Source: Paracoccaceae bacterium (GTDB lineage Bacteria > Pseudomonadota > Alphaproteobacteria > Rhodobacterales > Rhodobacteraceae). From it: a DNA stretch of 64,000 nucleotides. This document shows positions 48,486 to 58,109 of this stretch, in pieces (position 1 is the stretch's first letter; every line of letters begins with the position of its first letter). The notes beneath the pieces were generated by a model. That model made no database searches. It saw only the letters and a list, made by a program, of their open reading frames with translations, and had not been told where the DNA came from. The stretch is from the NCBI GenBank assembly GCA_021647745.1, contig JAKIUB010000005.1, forward strand, positions 46,994 through 110,993. The letters are read 5' to 3'. The position numbers were made by a program, and so were the translations under genes.

Positions 48486-49454
48486 ATGTCCAGACACAGA
48501 ATTATTGTTACGCGCAAGCTGCCGGAGTCAGTGGAGTCTCGGCTTAAAAGCCTGTTTACCGTTGCGCTGAATACCTCTGATGTGCCGTTCACTCAAGATA
48601 AACTGAGCAAGGCGATGGCAAAAGCCGATGGTGTGCTGTGTACTTTTGGTGATAGAATGGATGCGGATGTGTTGCGGGCAAGCGGGGGCCGGTCGGCCAG
48701 AATTGTGGCGAATTTCGGGGTTGGCACTAACCATATAGACCTGGATGTTGCAGGTGAAGAAGGGATTGCCGTTACCAACACCCCTGACGTTCTCGATGAT
48801 TCCACTGCGGATCTGGCGATGGCGCTCATTCTTAACAGCACCCGCCGTATCTGGATGCAGGAAAACCGTTTGCGGCGCGGAGAGTGGCAAGGTTTTGATA
48901 TCACCTCCGGCCTTGGTAGTTCCTTGCGAGGAAAAACCCTTGGTGTGATTGGCATGGGGCGTATTGGTACGGCGCTGGCTGTGAGGGCGTATTTTGGTTT
49001 TGGCATGAAAGTTATATACTATAACCGCTCAAAGGTTTTTGCCGCTGCCGTGCCCGAAGCGCGGAGCGTTGACAGTATTGATATACTGATGGAGATGTCG
49101 GATGTGATATCGTTGCATGTGCCAGGGCATACAGAGAACCGCCATCTGATCGGCGCCGAGCGGTTGGCACTGATGAAACCTACAGCCCATTTGGTTAATA
49201 CCTCTCGTGGCGATGTGATAGACGAAGCCGCCCTGATCAAGGCTTTGCAAAACGGAGAGATTACCGGCGCGGGGCTTGATGTTTTTGAGCAGGAGCCAAA
49301 GGTGCCGGCTGAATTGCTGGCCTTGGAAAATGTCACGCTTTTACCCCATATCGGCAGTGCCACACTTGAAACCCGCATCGCCATGGGCATGCGCGCGGTG
49401 GACAATCTTGAAGCTTATTTTTCGGGCAAAACCCCGCTGGATATGATGGTCTAG
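48486..49454 (+). CDS. D-2-hydroxyacid dehydrogenase (glyoxylate/hydroxypyruvate reductase type)
   Basis: This 322-residue enzyme has the NAD(P) motif GVIGMGRIGTALA (about 154-166), NTSRGDVIDEAAL with the catalytic arginine region, and HIGSATLETR with the catalytic histidine. The pattern VANFGVGTNHIDL is typical of D-glycerate dehydrogenase/glyoxylate reductases. It reduces a 2-keto acid such as glyoxylate or hydroxypyruvate. Its TAG stop shares four bases (CTAG) with the stop of the convergent tdk gene. Confidence 0.88.
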   Translation: MSRHRIIVTRKLPESVESRLKSLFTVALNTSDVPFTQDKLSKAMAKADGVLCTFGDRMDADVLRASGGRSARIVANFGVGTNHIDLDVAGEEGIAVTNTPDVLDDSTADLAMALILNSTRRIWMQENRLRRGEWQGFDITSGLGSSLRGKTLGVIGMGRIGTALAVRAYFGFGMKVIYYNRSKVFAAAVPEARSVDSIDILMEMSDVISLHVPGHTENRHLIGAERLALMKPTAHLVNTSRGDVIDEAALIKALQNGEITGAGLDVFEQEPKVPAELLALENVTLLPHIGSATLETRIAMGMRAVDNLEAYFSGKTPLDMMV

Positions 49455-50038
49455 CCGCAGCTTTCACCAATGGCTTCGCGCCAATGGCGGCGGCATAGGG
49501 AAAGGTAGGTTTCGTTGCCGCCGATCTGGACCTGCTCGCCATCACTGAGAACCCGCCCGCTGTCGTCTTGCCTTACCACCATGGTTGCCTTTTTACCGCA
49601 ATGGCAGATGGTGCGGATCTCGCGCATTTCATCCGCCCATGCCAGTAAGGCCGCTGATCCGGGAAATAGCTCTCCCTTGAAGTCGACCCGCAGGCCGTAG
49701 CACATCACGGGCACGCGGAGGTCATCGACTGCAAGCGCCAGTTGCCACACTTGCTTTTTGCTTAAAAACTGTGATTCATCAATAAAAACACAGGCGATCG
49801 GCCCTAGCTTTTGGCGTGCCTCGATCATGGCAAACAGGTCGCTTTCGGGCGAAAACCTGTCCGAAGGGGCGTCTATGCCGATCCGGCTGGCTATCTTGCC
49901 GGCGCCGGCTCTGTTGTCGAGCTTGGCGGTGATGAGATAGGTTTCCATCCCGCCTTCGTTATAGTTATAGGAGGCTTGCAGCAAAATGGTACTTTTGCCG
50001 GCGTTCATGGTTGAATAGTTAAAATATAGTTTAGCCAT
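49451..50038 (-). CDS. tdk: Thymidine kinase Tdk
   Basis: This 195-residue type II thymidine kinase begins KLYFNYSTMNAGKSTILLQ (P-loop), has FIDESQFLSKKQVWQLA (Walker B) and a zinc ribbon (CHCGKKATMV with CRRHW). It phosphorylates thymidine in nucleotide salvage. Length is standard. It is convergent with the dehydrogenase. Confidence 0.95.
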   Translation of the reverse strand: MAKLYFNYSTMNAGKSTILLQASYNYNEGGMETYLITAKLDNRAGAGKIASRIGIDAPSDRFSPESDLFAMIEARQKLGPIACVFIDESQFLSKKQVWQLALAVDDLRVPVMCYGLRVDFKGELFPGSAALLAWADEMREIRTICHCGKKATMVVRQDDSGRVLSDGEQVQIGGNETYLSLCRRHWREAIGESCG

Positions 50039-50063
50039 GTTGACGGTTTACACCAATTTTTCC

Positions 50064-50543
50064 CTAGCGGTAGAATATATTTCCACCGAACTGGCCGCGT
50101 TTCTCCAATGTGGCAAACCAGCCTGGCCGCATCCATGCTGCGTGAAAAAACAGCGCTCCGTTGGTGATATCTTCTCCTCTGTTGGCCAGCAACTCAAGCG
50201 AAATAGAGCGTGAAAGGGCCAGAGACTCGGACTCTGAAAACACATCATTGGGGATGCTGTCGCAACGATAGCTGAATTGGCACGAGCCGTTGTAGCGCTG
50301 ATCAATGACACCACAAACCGTGGCGGGGAAACGCGGGTCTTCCGCGCGGTTAATGATCACTTCTCCTACCGCCCGCTCACCCTCTGCGGTGGTTCCACGG
50401 GCCTCGAAGTAGAGAGCTTCACTCAGGCAGTTCAGATCTTCTTGAGTGTAGTCGCCACTGGAAGAGGTTACCTCCAGCGGAGCGGCCTGGGTGCAGGCGG
50501 TCAGAATAGCCAATAGTATCAGGGATAGTTTTGAGCGGAGCAT
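50064..50543 (-). CDS. Cell wall hydrolase, SleB-like, lipoprotein
   Basis: This 159-residue protein has a lipoprotein signal: LSLILLAILTAC with the lipobox LTAC (about residues 14-17). The mature part carries the SleB-type hydrolase pattern DLNCLSEALYFEARGTTAEG, with a glutamate typical of the catalytic position, then GEVIINRAEDPRFP, VCGVIDQ and CQFSY. It would cut peptidoglycan from the outer-membrane side. The ATG at 50543 is preferred to the GTG at 50552. Confidence 0.85.
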   Translation of the reverse strand: MLRSKLSLILLAILTACTQAAPLEVTSSSGDYTQEDLNCLSEALYFEARGTTAEGERAVGEVIINRAEDPRFPATVCGVIDQRYNGSCQFSYRCDSIPNDVFSESESLALSRSISLELLANRGEDITNGALFFHAAWMRPGWFATLEKRGQFGGNIFYR

Positions 50544-50674
50544 TAAAGGCACCCTATAAGTGATGATTTTTTGCGTATATGCCGCATTTCTTTAATATAT
50601 ACAAGGTAAGACCGATTTTGCTGGCAAATGGACGCAAACAGGCGCATTGTGCCGCCCGCGACGTTTTGTCAAAC

Positions 50675-51457
50675 ATGAGGACCGGCTTGAAGATAAGTGA
50701 CAAAGATCTCATGGCATATGCTACTCACCTTGCCCTTGAAGCCGGGCAAGTGGCCATGAGGTATTTTCGCGGAGAATTAAGGATCGAGATCAAGCCGGAC
50801 CAAAGCCCGGTCACCGAAGCTGACAAAGCAATAGAAACCTTTATTCGCCAAAAGCTGGCGCTGGATTTCCCCGATGATGGTTTATTCGGGGAGGAAGAAG
50901 GGGCCTCGGGGCTGGGAAAAGACCGGGTCTGGGTGCTTGACCCGATTGATGGTACGCGCTCCTTTCTTTCGGGTTATCCAACATTTGGCTTTTTGCTGGC
51001 TGTGCTGGAGCAAGGTGCTCCAAAGCTCGGGGTGATCGGCATGCCGGCACTTGATGAGGTTTATGCCGCTATTGATGGCTACGCCACCTGCAATGGAGTG
51101 CCGATCTGCGTTTCTGAACAGCGCGCGCTTGACAGGGCGATCCTTTATATTAACGAAGCCGAACCTATGCAGGCCGGTGACCCGGAGGCTTTTGCGCGGC
51201 TTTTGACTTGCGGTGCTACCCGGCGCTTTGCCCATGATTGTTACCCGCATGCGCTGTTGGCTGCGGGGCATATTGATGCGGTCGTTGATTATAATCTACA
51301 ACCCTATGATTTTCTGCCGCTTTGCCCTATTATCGAGGCAGCTGGCGGGATTATCTCTGACTGGAGCGGCCAGCCTTTGACCCTGAAGTCGGACGGTCGA
51401 ATTATTTGCGCCGCAACACTTGAATTGCATACCGCCCTGCTGGAGACCCTCTCATGA
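50675..51457 (+). CDS. hisN: Histidinol-phosphatase, inositol-monophosphatase family (HisN)
   Basis: This protein of about 260 residues has the IMPase metal site: GEEEG and VLDPIDGTRSFLSG, with SPVTEADKAIE at the N-terminus and YDFLPLCPIIEAAGG near the end. It dephosphorylates histidinol phosphate; other small phosphates are possible. Start is uncertain: ATG 50675 was used, a TTG at 50687 has AGGA five bases before it, and ATG 50711 is also possible. A long frame from 50579 reads unlike the family. It overlaps the next gene by 4 bases. Confidence 0.85.
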   Translation: MRTGLKISDKDLMAYATHLALEAGQVAMRYFRGELRIEIKPDQSPVTEADKAIETFIRQKLALDFPDDGLFGEEEGASGLGKDRVWVLDPIDGTRSFLSGYPTFGFLLAVLEQGAPKLGVIGMPALDEVYAAIDGYATCNGVPICVSEQRALDRAILYINEAEPMQAGDPEAFARLLTCGATRRFAHDCYPHALLAAGHIDAVVDYNLQPYDFLPLCPIIEAAGGIISDWSGQPLTLKSDGRIICAATLELHTALLETLS

Positions 51458-53097
51458 GTGCTACCGAATCCCTGTTGCGCCTGATCGGCTCTGTCAGCCT
51501 GCTTTTGTGGGGGCTTTATATGGTGCGCACCGGTGTTACCCGTGCGTTTGGCTCCGAGCTGCACCGGATCGTCGGGCGCGCGGTCTCAAACCGGATCAGC
51601 GCTTTTTTGAGCGGCATCGGGGTGACGCTGATTGTTCAGTCGTCGACCGCCACAGCGCTGATCATATCGTCCTTTGCTTCGCGGGGGGTGATAGCTTTGC
51701 CCGCAGCGCTGGCGGTTATGCTCGGCGCCGATATCGGCACGACGCTGGTGGCTCAGGTTTTGTCGTTCGACCTTTCGCTGATGCCCTATATTCTGGTGCT
51801 GGTCGGGCTTATTTTGCATGGTCCCAAGCGCAGCAGCAAGACGAGGCAGCTGGGGCGGGCAGTGTTTGGCCTTGGTTTGATGCTGCTGGCATTGTCGCTG
51901 ATTGTGCAAACCTCCGAGCCTCTGCGCAACTCGGTGATATTGCAGGAGGTTTTTGCCTCGATCAGCTCCGAACCACTAATCGCTATTCTGCTGGCCGCCT
52001 TGCTGACATGGGTGTCGCATTCGAGTCTGGCGATTGTGTTGCTGGTCATGAGCTTCGCGGTGGGTGGGGTCATCTCCATTGATCTTGCTTTTCTGCTGGT
52101 CATCGGCGCCAATATCGGCGGGGTCATTCCACCGATTGCCGCGACCATGAGCGAGGGAGACCTTGCGCGCAGGGTGACGTTTGGCAATGCCGGATTCAAG
52201 GTCGTGGGGGCCATCGCCTTTTTCCCTCTGCTGGGCTGGATGCCGGAATTTCTTGGTCAGATCAGCGAAGATCCGGCGCGGTTGGTGGTTAACTTTCATA
52301 CACTGTTCAATTTTTCACTGGCCTTTGTTTTTATCCCGCTGGTTACTGTTGCCGCGCGACTGTGGGAGAAAATAATTCCGCCAAGCGAGAGCAGCACAGA
52401 TGATGACCAGCCAAGGTTTCTGGATGAAAACTCTATCAATACACCGGTTTTGGCGCTGGCCTGCGCTACCCGCGAGGTGGGGCGCATGGCCGAGACGGTT
52501 GACACTATGTTACGCGGAGTCTCGGACTGCCTGCGGCTGGATGATTATTCTTCGGTGGACAGTCTGGTCGAGCTGGATGACCGCGTTGATACGCTTTATG
52601 AAGAGATCAAATCCTATGTTACACGGGTTTCGCGGCAGGAGACGGACCAGCCCGAAAGCGACAGAACGGTTGAAATACTGATGTTCACCACCAATCTCGA
52701 ACATATGGCGGATATCATCGAAAGCCTGCTTGGAGCTTTGGCGCGGCGCTCAAAGCGTGATATCACTTTCTCCAAAGAGGGACTGGAAGATTTACTCGAA
52801 CTCAACACCAGATTGATTTCTAATTTGACACTGGCGATAAATATTTTCAATTCCGGCGATATCGCGCTGGCACGGCAATTGATCAAGGAAAAGGCGCGGG
52901 TTAACAAAATGCAGGGGCAATTTGTGCAAAATCACCTTGAGCGCCTGAAAGACGGGCGGATCGAAAGCGTGGCGACCTCTTCATTGCATATGGATGTATT
53001 GCGCGACCAGCGCCGGATACATTCGCATATTACCGCGGTAGCCTATCCCATTCTGGAGCGGGCAGGCAAGCTGCGCAAGTCGCGGCTCAAGTCCTGA
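51454..53097 (+). CDS. Na/Pi cotransporter family protein (NptA/YjbB type)
   Basis: This 547-residue membrane protein has two inverted halves with QSSTATALI (about 62-70) and SHSSLAIV (about 188-195) as the QSSxx motifs; the second has a serine-histidine in place of the usual glutamine. The C-terminal half (about 330 onward) is soluble and helical, PhoU-like, with TTNLEHMADIIESLLGA. It imports phosphate with sodium or exports it. It overlaps hisN by 4 bases (ATGA), so the two are coupled. Confidence 0.9.
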   Translation: MSATESLLRLIGSVSLLLWGLYMVRTGVTRAFGSELHRIVGRAVSNRISAFLSGIGVTLIVQSSTATALIISSFASRGVIALPAALAVMLGADIGTTLVAQVLSFDLSLMPYILVLVGLILHGPKRSSKTRQLGRAVFGLGLMLLALSLIVQTSEPLRNSVILQEVFASISSEPLIAILLAALLTWVSHSSLAIVLLVMSFAVGGVISIDLAFLLVIGANIGGVIPPIAATMSEGDLARRVTFGNAGFKVVGAIAFFPLLGWMPEFLGQISEDPARLVVNFHTLFNFSLAFVFIPLVTVAARLWEKIIPPSESSTDDDQPRFLDENSINTPVLALACATREVGRMAETVDTMLRGVSDCLRLDDYSSVDSLVELDDRVDTLYEEIKSYVTRVSRQETDQPESDRTVEILMFTTNLEHMADIIESLLGALARRSKRDITFSKEGLEDLLELNTRLISNLTLAINIFNSGDIALARQLIKEKARVNKMQGQFVQNHLERLKDGRIESVATSSLHMDVLRDQRRIHSHITAVAYPILERAGKLRKSRLKS

Positions 53098-53127
53098 TAG
53101 AAAGTTCGTATTTTTGCAATTCAGGGC

Positions 53128-53156
53128 TTGCAGAGGCCCAAAAGAGCGACTAAAAC
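53128..53156 (+). promoter_or_regulatory. Promoter of tRNA-Val
   Basis: TTGCAG (53128-53133) and TAAAAC (53151-53156) are 17 bases apart. The tRNA begins 10 bases after the -10 box. The CTAAAACGC block matches that before the tandem tRNA-Asp genes. Confidence 0.55.
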
Positions 53157-53166
53157 GCCCCTTGTC

Positions 53167-53242
<76 letters not shown>

Positions 53243-53248
53243 CTTTCC

Positions 53249-53596
53249 TTATTCTGGCTGCACCGGCCATGCCATGGATTTGCAAATGGTTCCCCCCATC
53301 ATGCAGCCTTCCAGTTCCATCTCGTTTTCAGAAATTATAATCGTGCCGCGAGCCTTTATCCAGCTTGGTCCATCCGGGTTTTTGAGTTTCCTACCTTGCC
53401 AGGTATTATCTCCTTGAGGGTCCATGCCATTACATATTTCGAACCCGTCTGAAACCCGGGTGCAAAAAAGCTGGTTGTTCTCGGTGAATACCCGCACCGG
53501 TTCGGTGCCATTACGTAAATATGTACCAAGCGTTTCTGCATGAAGGGCAGGCGCGCTGGCGAGGAGGGCAAGTAAAAGGGGGGTTTTTATGTTCAT
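53249..53596 (-). CDS. Secreted DUF2147-like protein
   Basis: This 115-residue protein has a signal peptide (MNIKTPLLLALLASAPALHA). The mature part reads LGTYLRNGTEPVRVF, CNGMDPQGDNTWQGRKLKNPDG and ELEGCMMGGTICKSMAW, resembling the small DUF2147 lipocalin-like periplasmic proteins. GAGG precedes the ATG at 53596; a longer frame to 53809 overlaps the P-type ATPase and lacks a signal peptide. Its stop is 6 bases from the end of tRNA-Val. Function unknown. Confidence 0.65.
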   Translation of the reverse strand: MNIKTPLLLALLASAPALHAETLGTYLRNGTEPVRVFTENNQLFCTRVSDGFEICNGMDPQGDNTWQGRKLKNPDGPSWIKARGTIIISENEMELEGCMMGGTICKSMAWPVQPE

Positions 53597-53642
53597 TGGA
53601 TCCTCAATTGTTTTATTGAGGTAAGTAAGTATGTAATTACAA

Positions 53643-53678
53643 GGTAAAAAGCAAGGGGGCGTCAGGCCGGGCGCCCCC
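53643..53678 (-). terminator. Terminator of the P-type ATPase gene
   Basis: Read on the minus strand, a 7-base stem (GGGGGCG 53655-53661, CGCCCCC 53672-53678) is followed by TTGCTTTTT. It lies 13 bases after the stop of the P-type ATPase. Confidence 0.7.
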
Positions 53679-53690
53679 TGGAATTGCGCA

Positions 53691-55775
53691 CTACCTTTTA
53701 GGTTTGTAGCCAAGCAGGCGCAAAGCATTGAGGGTAACCAGAACCGTGGCACCGGTATCGGCCAGTATTGCCATCCAGAGCGAGGTGATGCCAAAGAGCG
53801 TGGTGACAAGAAAAACCGCCTTTAGCCCCAGCGCGATGGTGATGTTCTGGTAGATGTTGGCCATTGTCACCCGCGAAAGATCTATCAGCGCCGGAACATC
53901 GCTGACCTTCTCGTGCAGCAAGGCGGCATCAGCGGTCTCGAGTGCGACATCGGTACCACCGCCCATGGCAATGCCAACATCGGCCCGCGCCAGCGCAGGG
54001 GCGTCATTGATGCCGTCTCCGACCATGGCTACCCCCGCGGTCTCGCGCAGCTGCTCTATGATCTTGAGCTTGTCTTCAGGCATCAGCTCTGCCTTGACCT
54101 CCATGCCAAGCTGAGCGGCCAGTGCCGAGCCTGTACGGGCGTTATCCCCTGTCAGCATGATGGTAGATACCCCCATGCTTTTCAGCGTAGCGATGGAGCT
54201 GACCGCATCTTCGCGCAACTCGTCCCGCATGGCGATTATGCCGATCAGCTGGTTGTCTTTCAATACGGCTGCCACGGTCTTGCCTTCGGTTTCAAGCGTT
54301 TCGATTTGTGCGGCCTGCCCAGGATTTATTGTGGTGATTTCAGCGGCATAACGCGGGGATGCCACCACGATATCCGCCCCCCCGACCATAGCGCGCACCC
54401 CGCGCCCGCGCAGCGCCTCTGAATCGGTAGCCGGTGCTATTTTTAGCCCTTTGGCGTGTTCTGTGATTGCTGCGGCCAACGGGTGGGAGGAGCCGGCTTC
54501 CACGGCGGCGGCCAGCGCCAGCATATCGTCTTCTGTGCCGGTAAATGCGGCGATATCGGTTACTTTCGGTGTGCCTTCGGAGAGGGTGCCGGTTTTGTCA
54601 AAAGCAACAATGCCAACCTTGCCGATCGCTTCGAGCACCGCGCCGCCCTTCATCAAAAGCCCTTGGCGGGCGCCGGTAGAAATGCCCGAAGTTATTGCGG
54701 CAGGGGTTGAAAGCACCAGCGCACAGGGGCAGCCGATCAGCAAAATTGCCAAGCCTTTATAAACCCAAAGGCCCAGATCAGCCCCGACCACAAGCGGTGG
54801 TAAAAACGCGATCATGGCAGCAACAACAATGACGCCGGGGGTGTAATATCTGCTAAACCGGTCAATGAAGCGCGCGGTCGGGGCTTTGGATGCCTCGGCG
54901 TCTTCGACCATTTGCAATATCCGCGCGATCATGTTGTTTTCGGCGGCCTGCGTTACCTCGATCCGGATCAGGCCGTCTGTATTGATAGAACCGGCAAAAA
55001 CCGCATCACCCACCGTTTTGTGTTTGGGCATCGATTCTCCGGTGACCGCAGCTTCGTCTATTGCGGTTTCGCCCATGGTCAGGGTGCCATCTGCAGGCAC
55101 GCGCCCACCGGGGCGGACTTCGATGATATCTCCAACGTTAAGGGTATCGGCCTCGACCTCCGTTATCGTGTCTCCCGAGACGAGGCGGGCCGATTTTGGC
55201 ACCAGATCCGCCAAGGCCTGAACCGACGAGCGCGCCTTGGCGGCTGCCATCATTTCGAGTAATTCACCGATCAAAAACAGAAAAACAACCACCGAAGCTT
55301 CTGCGGCCTCGTCGATCACGATCGCGCCGAATACGGCAATGGTCACCAGCATTTCAATGGTAAAAGGCTGACCGATCAGCGCAGAGCTGACCGCCTTTCG
55401 CGCCAGTGGCACCAAGGCCAGCAAGGCGCCGGCCGCAAATACATACCCCGCATAGGCCGGAAGCAGAAACGAGAGCACGGTCGCAATGGCCAGAATAAAC
55501 CCGGAGGCAATGACAAGTTGGCCCTTGCCGGTCTGCCACCAGCGTTTTGGAGCTTCGTTGCCGGCATATTGCTTGACCTTGTAGCCGAGCTTTTCGATCA
55601 CTTTCTTGACTTTGGCGGCATCTCCACCGGCCACGAGGTCGAGCTTCAATTTCTGGTTGGTGTAGTTGAGCGATACGTTTTCCACACCGGGCAGGCTGCA
55701 CACTGCCCCTTCGATCTTGCTGGTGCAGCTTGGGCAATCCATGCCATCAATATTCAGGATCAAGCGGTCGGACAT
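53691..55775 (-). CDS. Heavy-metal P1B-type ATPase (ZntA/CadA type)
   Basis: This 694-residue pump starts with an HMA domain (GMDCPSC, C14 and C17). It then has P-type segments, the metal-binding CPC motif in IGCPCALVLSTP, the phosphorylation motif FDKTGTLSEG, MVGDGINDAPALARADVG and the C-terminal helices. The CPC with this order suggests zinc, cadmium or lead export. The start at 55775 is chosen because GGAG lies 6 bases before it; ATG 55787 has no ribosome binding site. No metal regulator is next to it. Confidence 0.93.
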   Translation of the reverse strand: MSDRLILNIDGMDCPSCTSKIEGAVCSLPGVENVSLNYTNQKLKLDLVAGGDAAKVKKVIEKLGYKVKQYAGNEAPKRWWQTGKGQLVIASGFILAIATVLSFLLPAYAGYVFAAGALLALVPLARKAVSSALIGQPFTIEMLVTIAVFGAIVIDEAAEASVVVFLFLIGELLEMMAAAKARSSVQALADLVPKSARLVSGDTITEVEADTLNVGDIIEVRPGGRVPADGTLTMGETAIDEAAVTGESMPKHKTVGDAVFAGSINTDGLIRIEVTQAAENNMIARILQMVEDAEASKAPTARFIDRFSRYYTPGVIVVAAMIAFLPPLVVGADLGLWVYKGLAILLIGCPCALVLSTPAAITSGISTGARQGLLMKGGAVLEAIGKVGIVAFDKTGTLSEGTPKVTDIAAFTGTEDDMLALAAAVEAGSSHPLAAAITEHAKGLKIAPATDSEALRGRGVRAMVGGADIVVASPRYAAEITTINPGQAAQIETLETEGKTVAAVLKDNQLIGIIAMRDELREDAVSSIATLKSMGVSTIMLTGDNARTGSALAAQLGMEVKAELMPEDKLKIIEQLRETAGVAMVGDGINDAPALARADVGIAMGGGTDVALETADAALLHEKVSDVPALIDLSRVTMANIYQNITIALGLKAVFLVTTLFGITSLWMAILADTGATVLVTLNALRLLGYKPKR

Positions 55776-55871
55776 TTTGGACTCCATTAAGAATTATTTG
55801 ATTCGTGCGATTATGAAATCTCATGCCCCTATAGCTTCAAGAAGTTTTTTTGCCTATGGCGTGGGAAGCGC

Positions 55872-55900
55872 TTGACGCCCCCGCCCCCGCGCCCTAAAAC
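55872..55900 (+). promoter_or_regulatory. Promoter of the tandem tRNA-Asp genes
   Basis: TTGACG (55872-55877) and TAAAAC (55895-55900) are 17 bases apart, and the first tRNA starts 40 bases later. Its CTAAAACGC block is the same as that before tRNA-Val. Confidence 0.6.
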
Positions 55901-55940
55901 GCGGACACGCTCGGGGCTTGCCTTGGGCAAATGTAAATGT

Positions 55941-56017
<77 letters not shown>

Positions 56018-56034
56018 TTTACAAAAAAGATTGC

Positions 56035-56111
56035 GCGGTTGTAGCTCAGCTGGTTAGAGTGCCGGCCTGTCACGCCGGAGGTCGCGGGTTCGAGTCCCGT
56101 CAACCGCGCCA
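56035..56111 (+). tRNA. tRNA-Asp (anticodon GTC), second copy
   Basis: This is identical to the first copy except for one base in the D-loop (CAGCTGG for CAGTTGG) and one in the variable region (GGAGGTCG for GGAGGCCG). It has the same GTC anticodon and encoded CCA. The two form a tandem duplication, probably on one transcript. Confidence 0.97.
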
Positions 56112-56236
56112 TTTTTATCACCCTGCCGCTTTCATCGATTATATTGGCGCTTTTTCCCGTGCAACTGCTATGGCATGATGGCTTGATGCAGAGGGGCGGC
56201 TCCCCTAGGCTTTTACGATCGGTTCAGGAGCGTGTA

Positions 56237-57823
56237 ATGCAGGCAGACTTTATCATCATCGGGTCTGGTTCTGCCGGCGCGGCACTGGCTTACCGGCTTT
56301 CGGAATCAGGTAAATACTCGGTGTTGGTGATCGAGGCCGGAGGCTCTGATATCAGCCCTTTTATCCAGATGCCCGCAGCACTTTCCTACCCGATGAACAT
56401 GGCGCGCTATGACTGGGGCTTCAAAACCCGGCCGGAACCGCATCTGGGCGGGCGGGTTCTTGCAACCCCTCGCGGCAAGGTTATTGGCGGGTCGTCCAGC
56501 ATCAACGGTATGGTTTTTGTGCGGGGCAATGCCAAAGATTTCAACCACTGGGAGGCCGAAGGCGCGGTGGGCTGGGGGTATAAAGGGGTGCTGCCCTATT
56601 TCAAACGTATGGAAAACTGGCATGGCGGCACCTCGGAATGGCGCGGCACCTCCGGCCCGTTGCATATAACCCGCGGCCCGCGCGACAACCCGCTGCATCA
56701 GGCTTTTGTTCAGGCGGGCCAGCAGGCGGGCTTTCCTTATAACGAGGATTATAACGGCGCCAGTCAGGAAGGCTTTGGCCCGATGGATATGACGGTCTGG
56801 AAGGGGCGGCGGTGGTCAACCGCCAATGCCTATCTCAAGCCGGCATTAAAACGGAAAAATTGCGGTATATTGCGCGGCTTTGCCCGTAAGATTATTATCG
56901 AGGAAGGGCGGGCGACCGGTGTCGAGGTGCTGCGAAAAGGCCATGTCGAGGTAGTGCGCGCCAATCGGGAGGTTATCCTTTCTGCCAGCTCGATCAATTC
57001 TCCCAAAATACTGATGCTGTCCGGCATCGGGTCGGGGTTTCATCTGGCAGAGCACGGAATAGAAGCCATAGCAGACAGGCCGGGCGTGGGGCAAAACCTT
57101 CAAGATCATCTCGAGCTGTATATCCAGCAAGAAAGCCTTCAGCCGATCACGCTATTCAAGCACTGGAATCTGTTTTCCAAAGGGATGATCGGGGCGCGGT
57201 GGTTGTTTGGCAAGTCCGGCCTTGGAACTTCGAACCAGTTCGAGAGCGCGGCGTTTTTGCGTTCGCCCCATGCGCGCTACCCTGATATCCAGTATCATTT
57301 CATCCCGATCGCGGTGCGCTATGATGGCAAGGCCGCCGCCGAGGGTCACGGCTATCAGGCCCATGTCGGCCCGATGCGCTCCGGCTCTCGCGGGGAGGTC
57401 ACCCTTGCCAGTGCGGATCCGGCAGTGCCGCCTCTGATCCGCTTTAATTATATGAGCCAAGCTCAGGATTGGGCCGACTTTCGCCATTGTATCCGGCTGA
57501 CCCGTAAAATATTTGCCCAAGAGGCTTTCAAACCCTATGCGGGCAAAGAAATACAGCCCGGCGCGGCCCTGCAATCAGATAGCGAGCTGGACGGATTTAT
57601 CAGGGATCACGCGGAGAGCGCGTTTCACCCCTGCGGCACGGCCTGCATGGGCGCGGCGGATGATCTTGCCGCAGTGGTAGACCCGCGCTGCAGGGTGATC
57701 GGGGTCGAGCGGTTGCGCGTGGTTGACAGTTCAATTTTTCCACGCATCCCAAATGGTAATCTTAATGCTCCAAGCATCATGGTCGGCGAGAAGGCCGCCG
57801 ATCTGATCCTTGAAGATGTTTGA
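56237..57823 (+). CDS. GMC family oxidoreductase (choline/alcohol dehydrogenase type)
   Basis: This 528-residue flavoprotein has the FAD motif [15 protein letters not shown] (about 7-21), [14 protein letters not shown], the signature [15 protein letters not shown] and the catalytic histidine H464 in [10 protein letters not shown], with [17 protein letters not shown] near the end. It oxidises an alcohol such as choline or a fatty or polyethylene-type alcohol; the substrate is not specified by sequence. The ATG at 56237 has CAGGAG upstream. It is convergent with a small membrane protein. No betB or betI is nearby. Confidence 0.9.
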   Translation: MQADFIIIGSGSAGAALAYRLSESGKYSVLVIEAGGSDISPFIQMPAALSYPMNMARYDWGFKTRPEPHLGGRVLATPRGKVIGGSSSINGMVFVRGNAKDFNHWEAEGAVGWGYKGVLPYFKRMENWHGGTSEWRGTSGPLHITRGPRDNPLHQAFVQAGQQAGFPYNEDYNGASQEGFGPMDMTVWKGRRWSTANAYLKPALKRKNCGILRGFARKIIIEEGRATGVEVLRKGHVEVVRANREVILSASSINSPKILMLSGIGSGFHLAEHGIEAIADRPGVGQNLQDHLELYIQQESLQPITLFKHWNLFSKGMIGARWLFGKSGLGTSNQFESAAFLRSPHARYPDIQYHFIPIAVRYDGKAAAEGHGYQAHVGPMRSGSRGEVTLASADPAVPPLIRFNYMSQAQDWADFRHCIRLTRKIFAQEAFKPYAGKEIQPGAALQSDSELDGFIRDHAESAFHPCGTACMGAADDLAAVVDPRCRVIGVERLRVVDSSIFPRIPNGNLNAPSIMVGEKAADLILEDV

Positions 57824-57842
57824 GCAAGCCGGATAAGGTGGC

Positions 57843-58046
57843 CTATTTCAGGCCGATTTTTTTCAGGATGATGGTCATCAGGCAAAATTTGGTCAACCCT
57901 GACTGGAAAAGATTTGCGCCAACAAAAATCAGCAACCATGACCAGCCGAATTTGGTGATGTCAAACTGGCCATACATGTGACCAAGGGCCAGACTGACAA
58001 GAACAAAGGCTCCCGCTATGGTCATCGTTAGGCGTTGCGCTGTCAT
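57843..58046 (-). CDS. DUF2892 family inner-membrane protein
   Basis: This 67-residue protein has two hydrophobic segments and the DUF2892 pattern: TAQRLTMTIAGAFVLVSLAL then WLLIFVGANLFQSGLTKFC with a single cysteine (C55), as in the membrane part of YgaP-type proteins. YgaP-type proteins also carry a rhodanese domain, which is absent here. GAGAAG precedes the ATG. Function unknown. Confidence 0.8.
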   Translation of the reverse strand: MTAQRLTMTIAGAFVLVSLALGHMYGQFDITKFGWSWLLIFVGANLFQSGLTKFCLMTIILKKIGLK

Positions 58047-58109
58047 TTCTCTTCTCCTGTTTCGTATGGTTTTTGTAGTATAGGAAAAATACAGCGCTGG
58101 CCTATGCGC

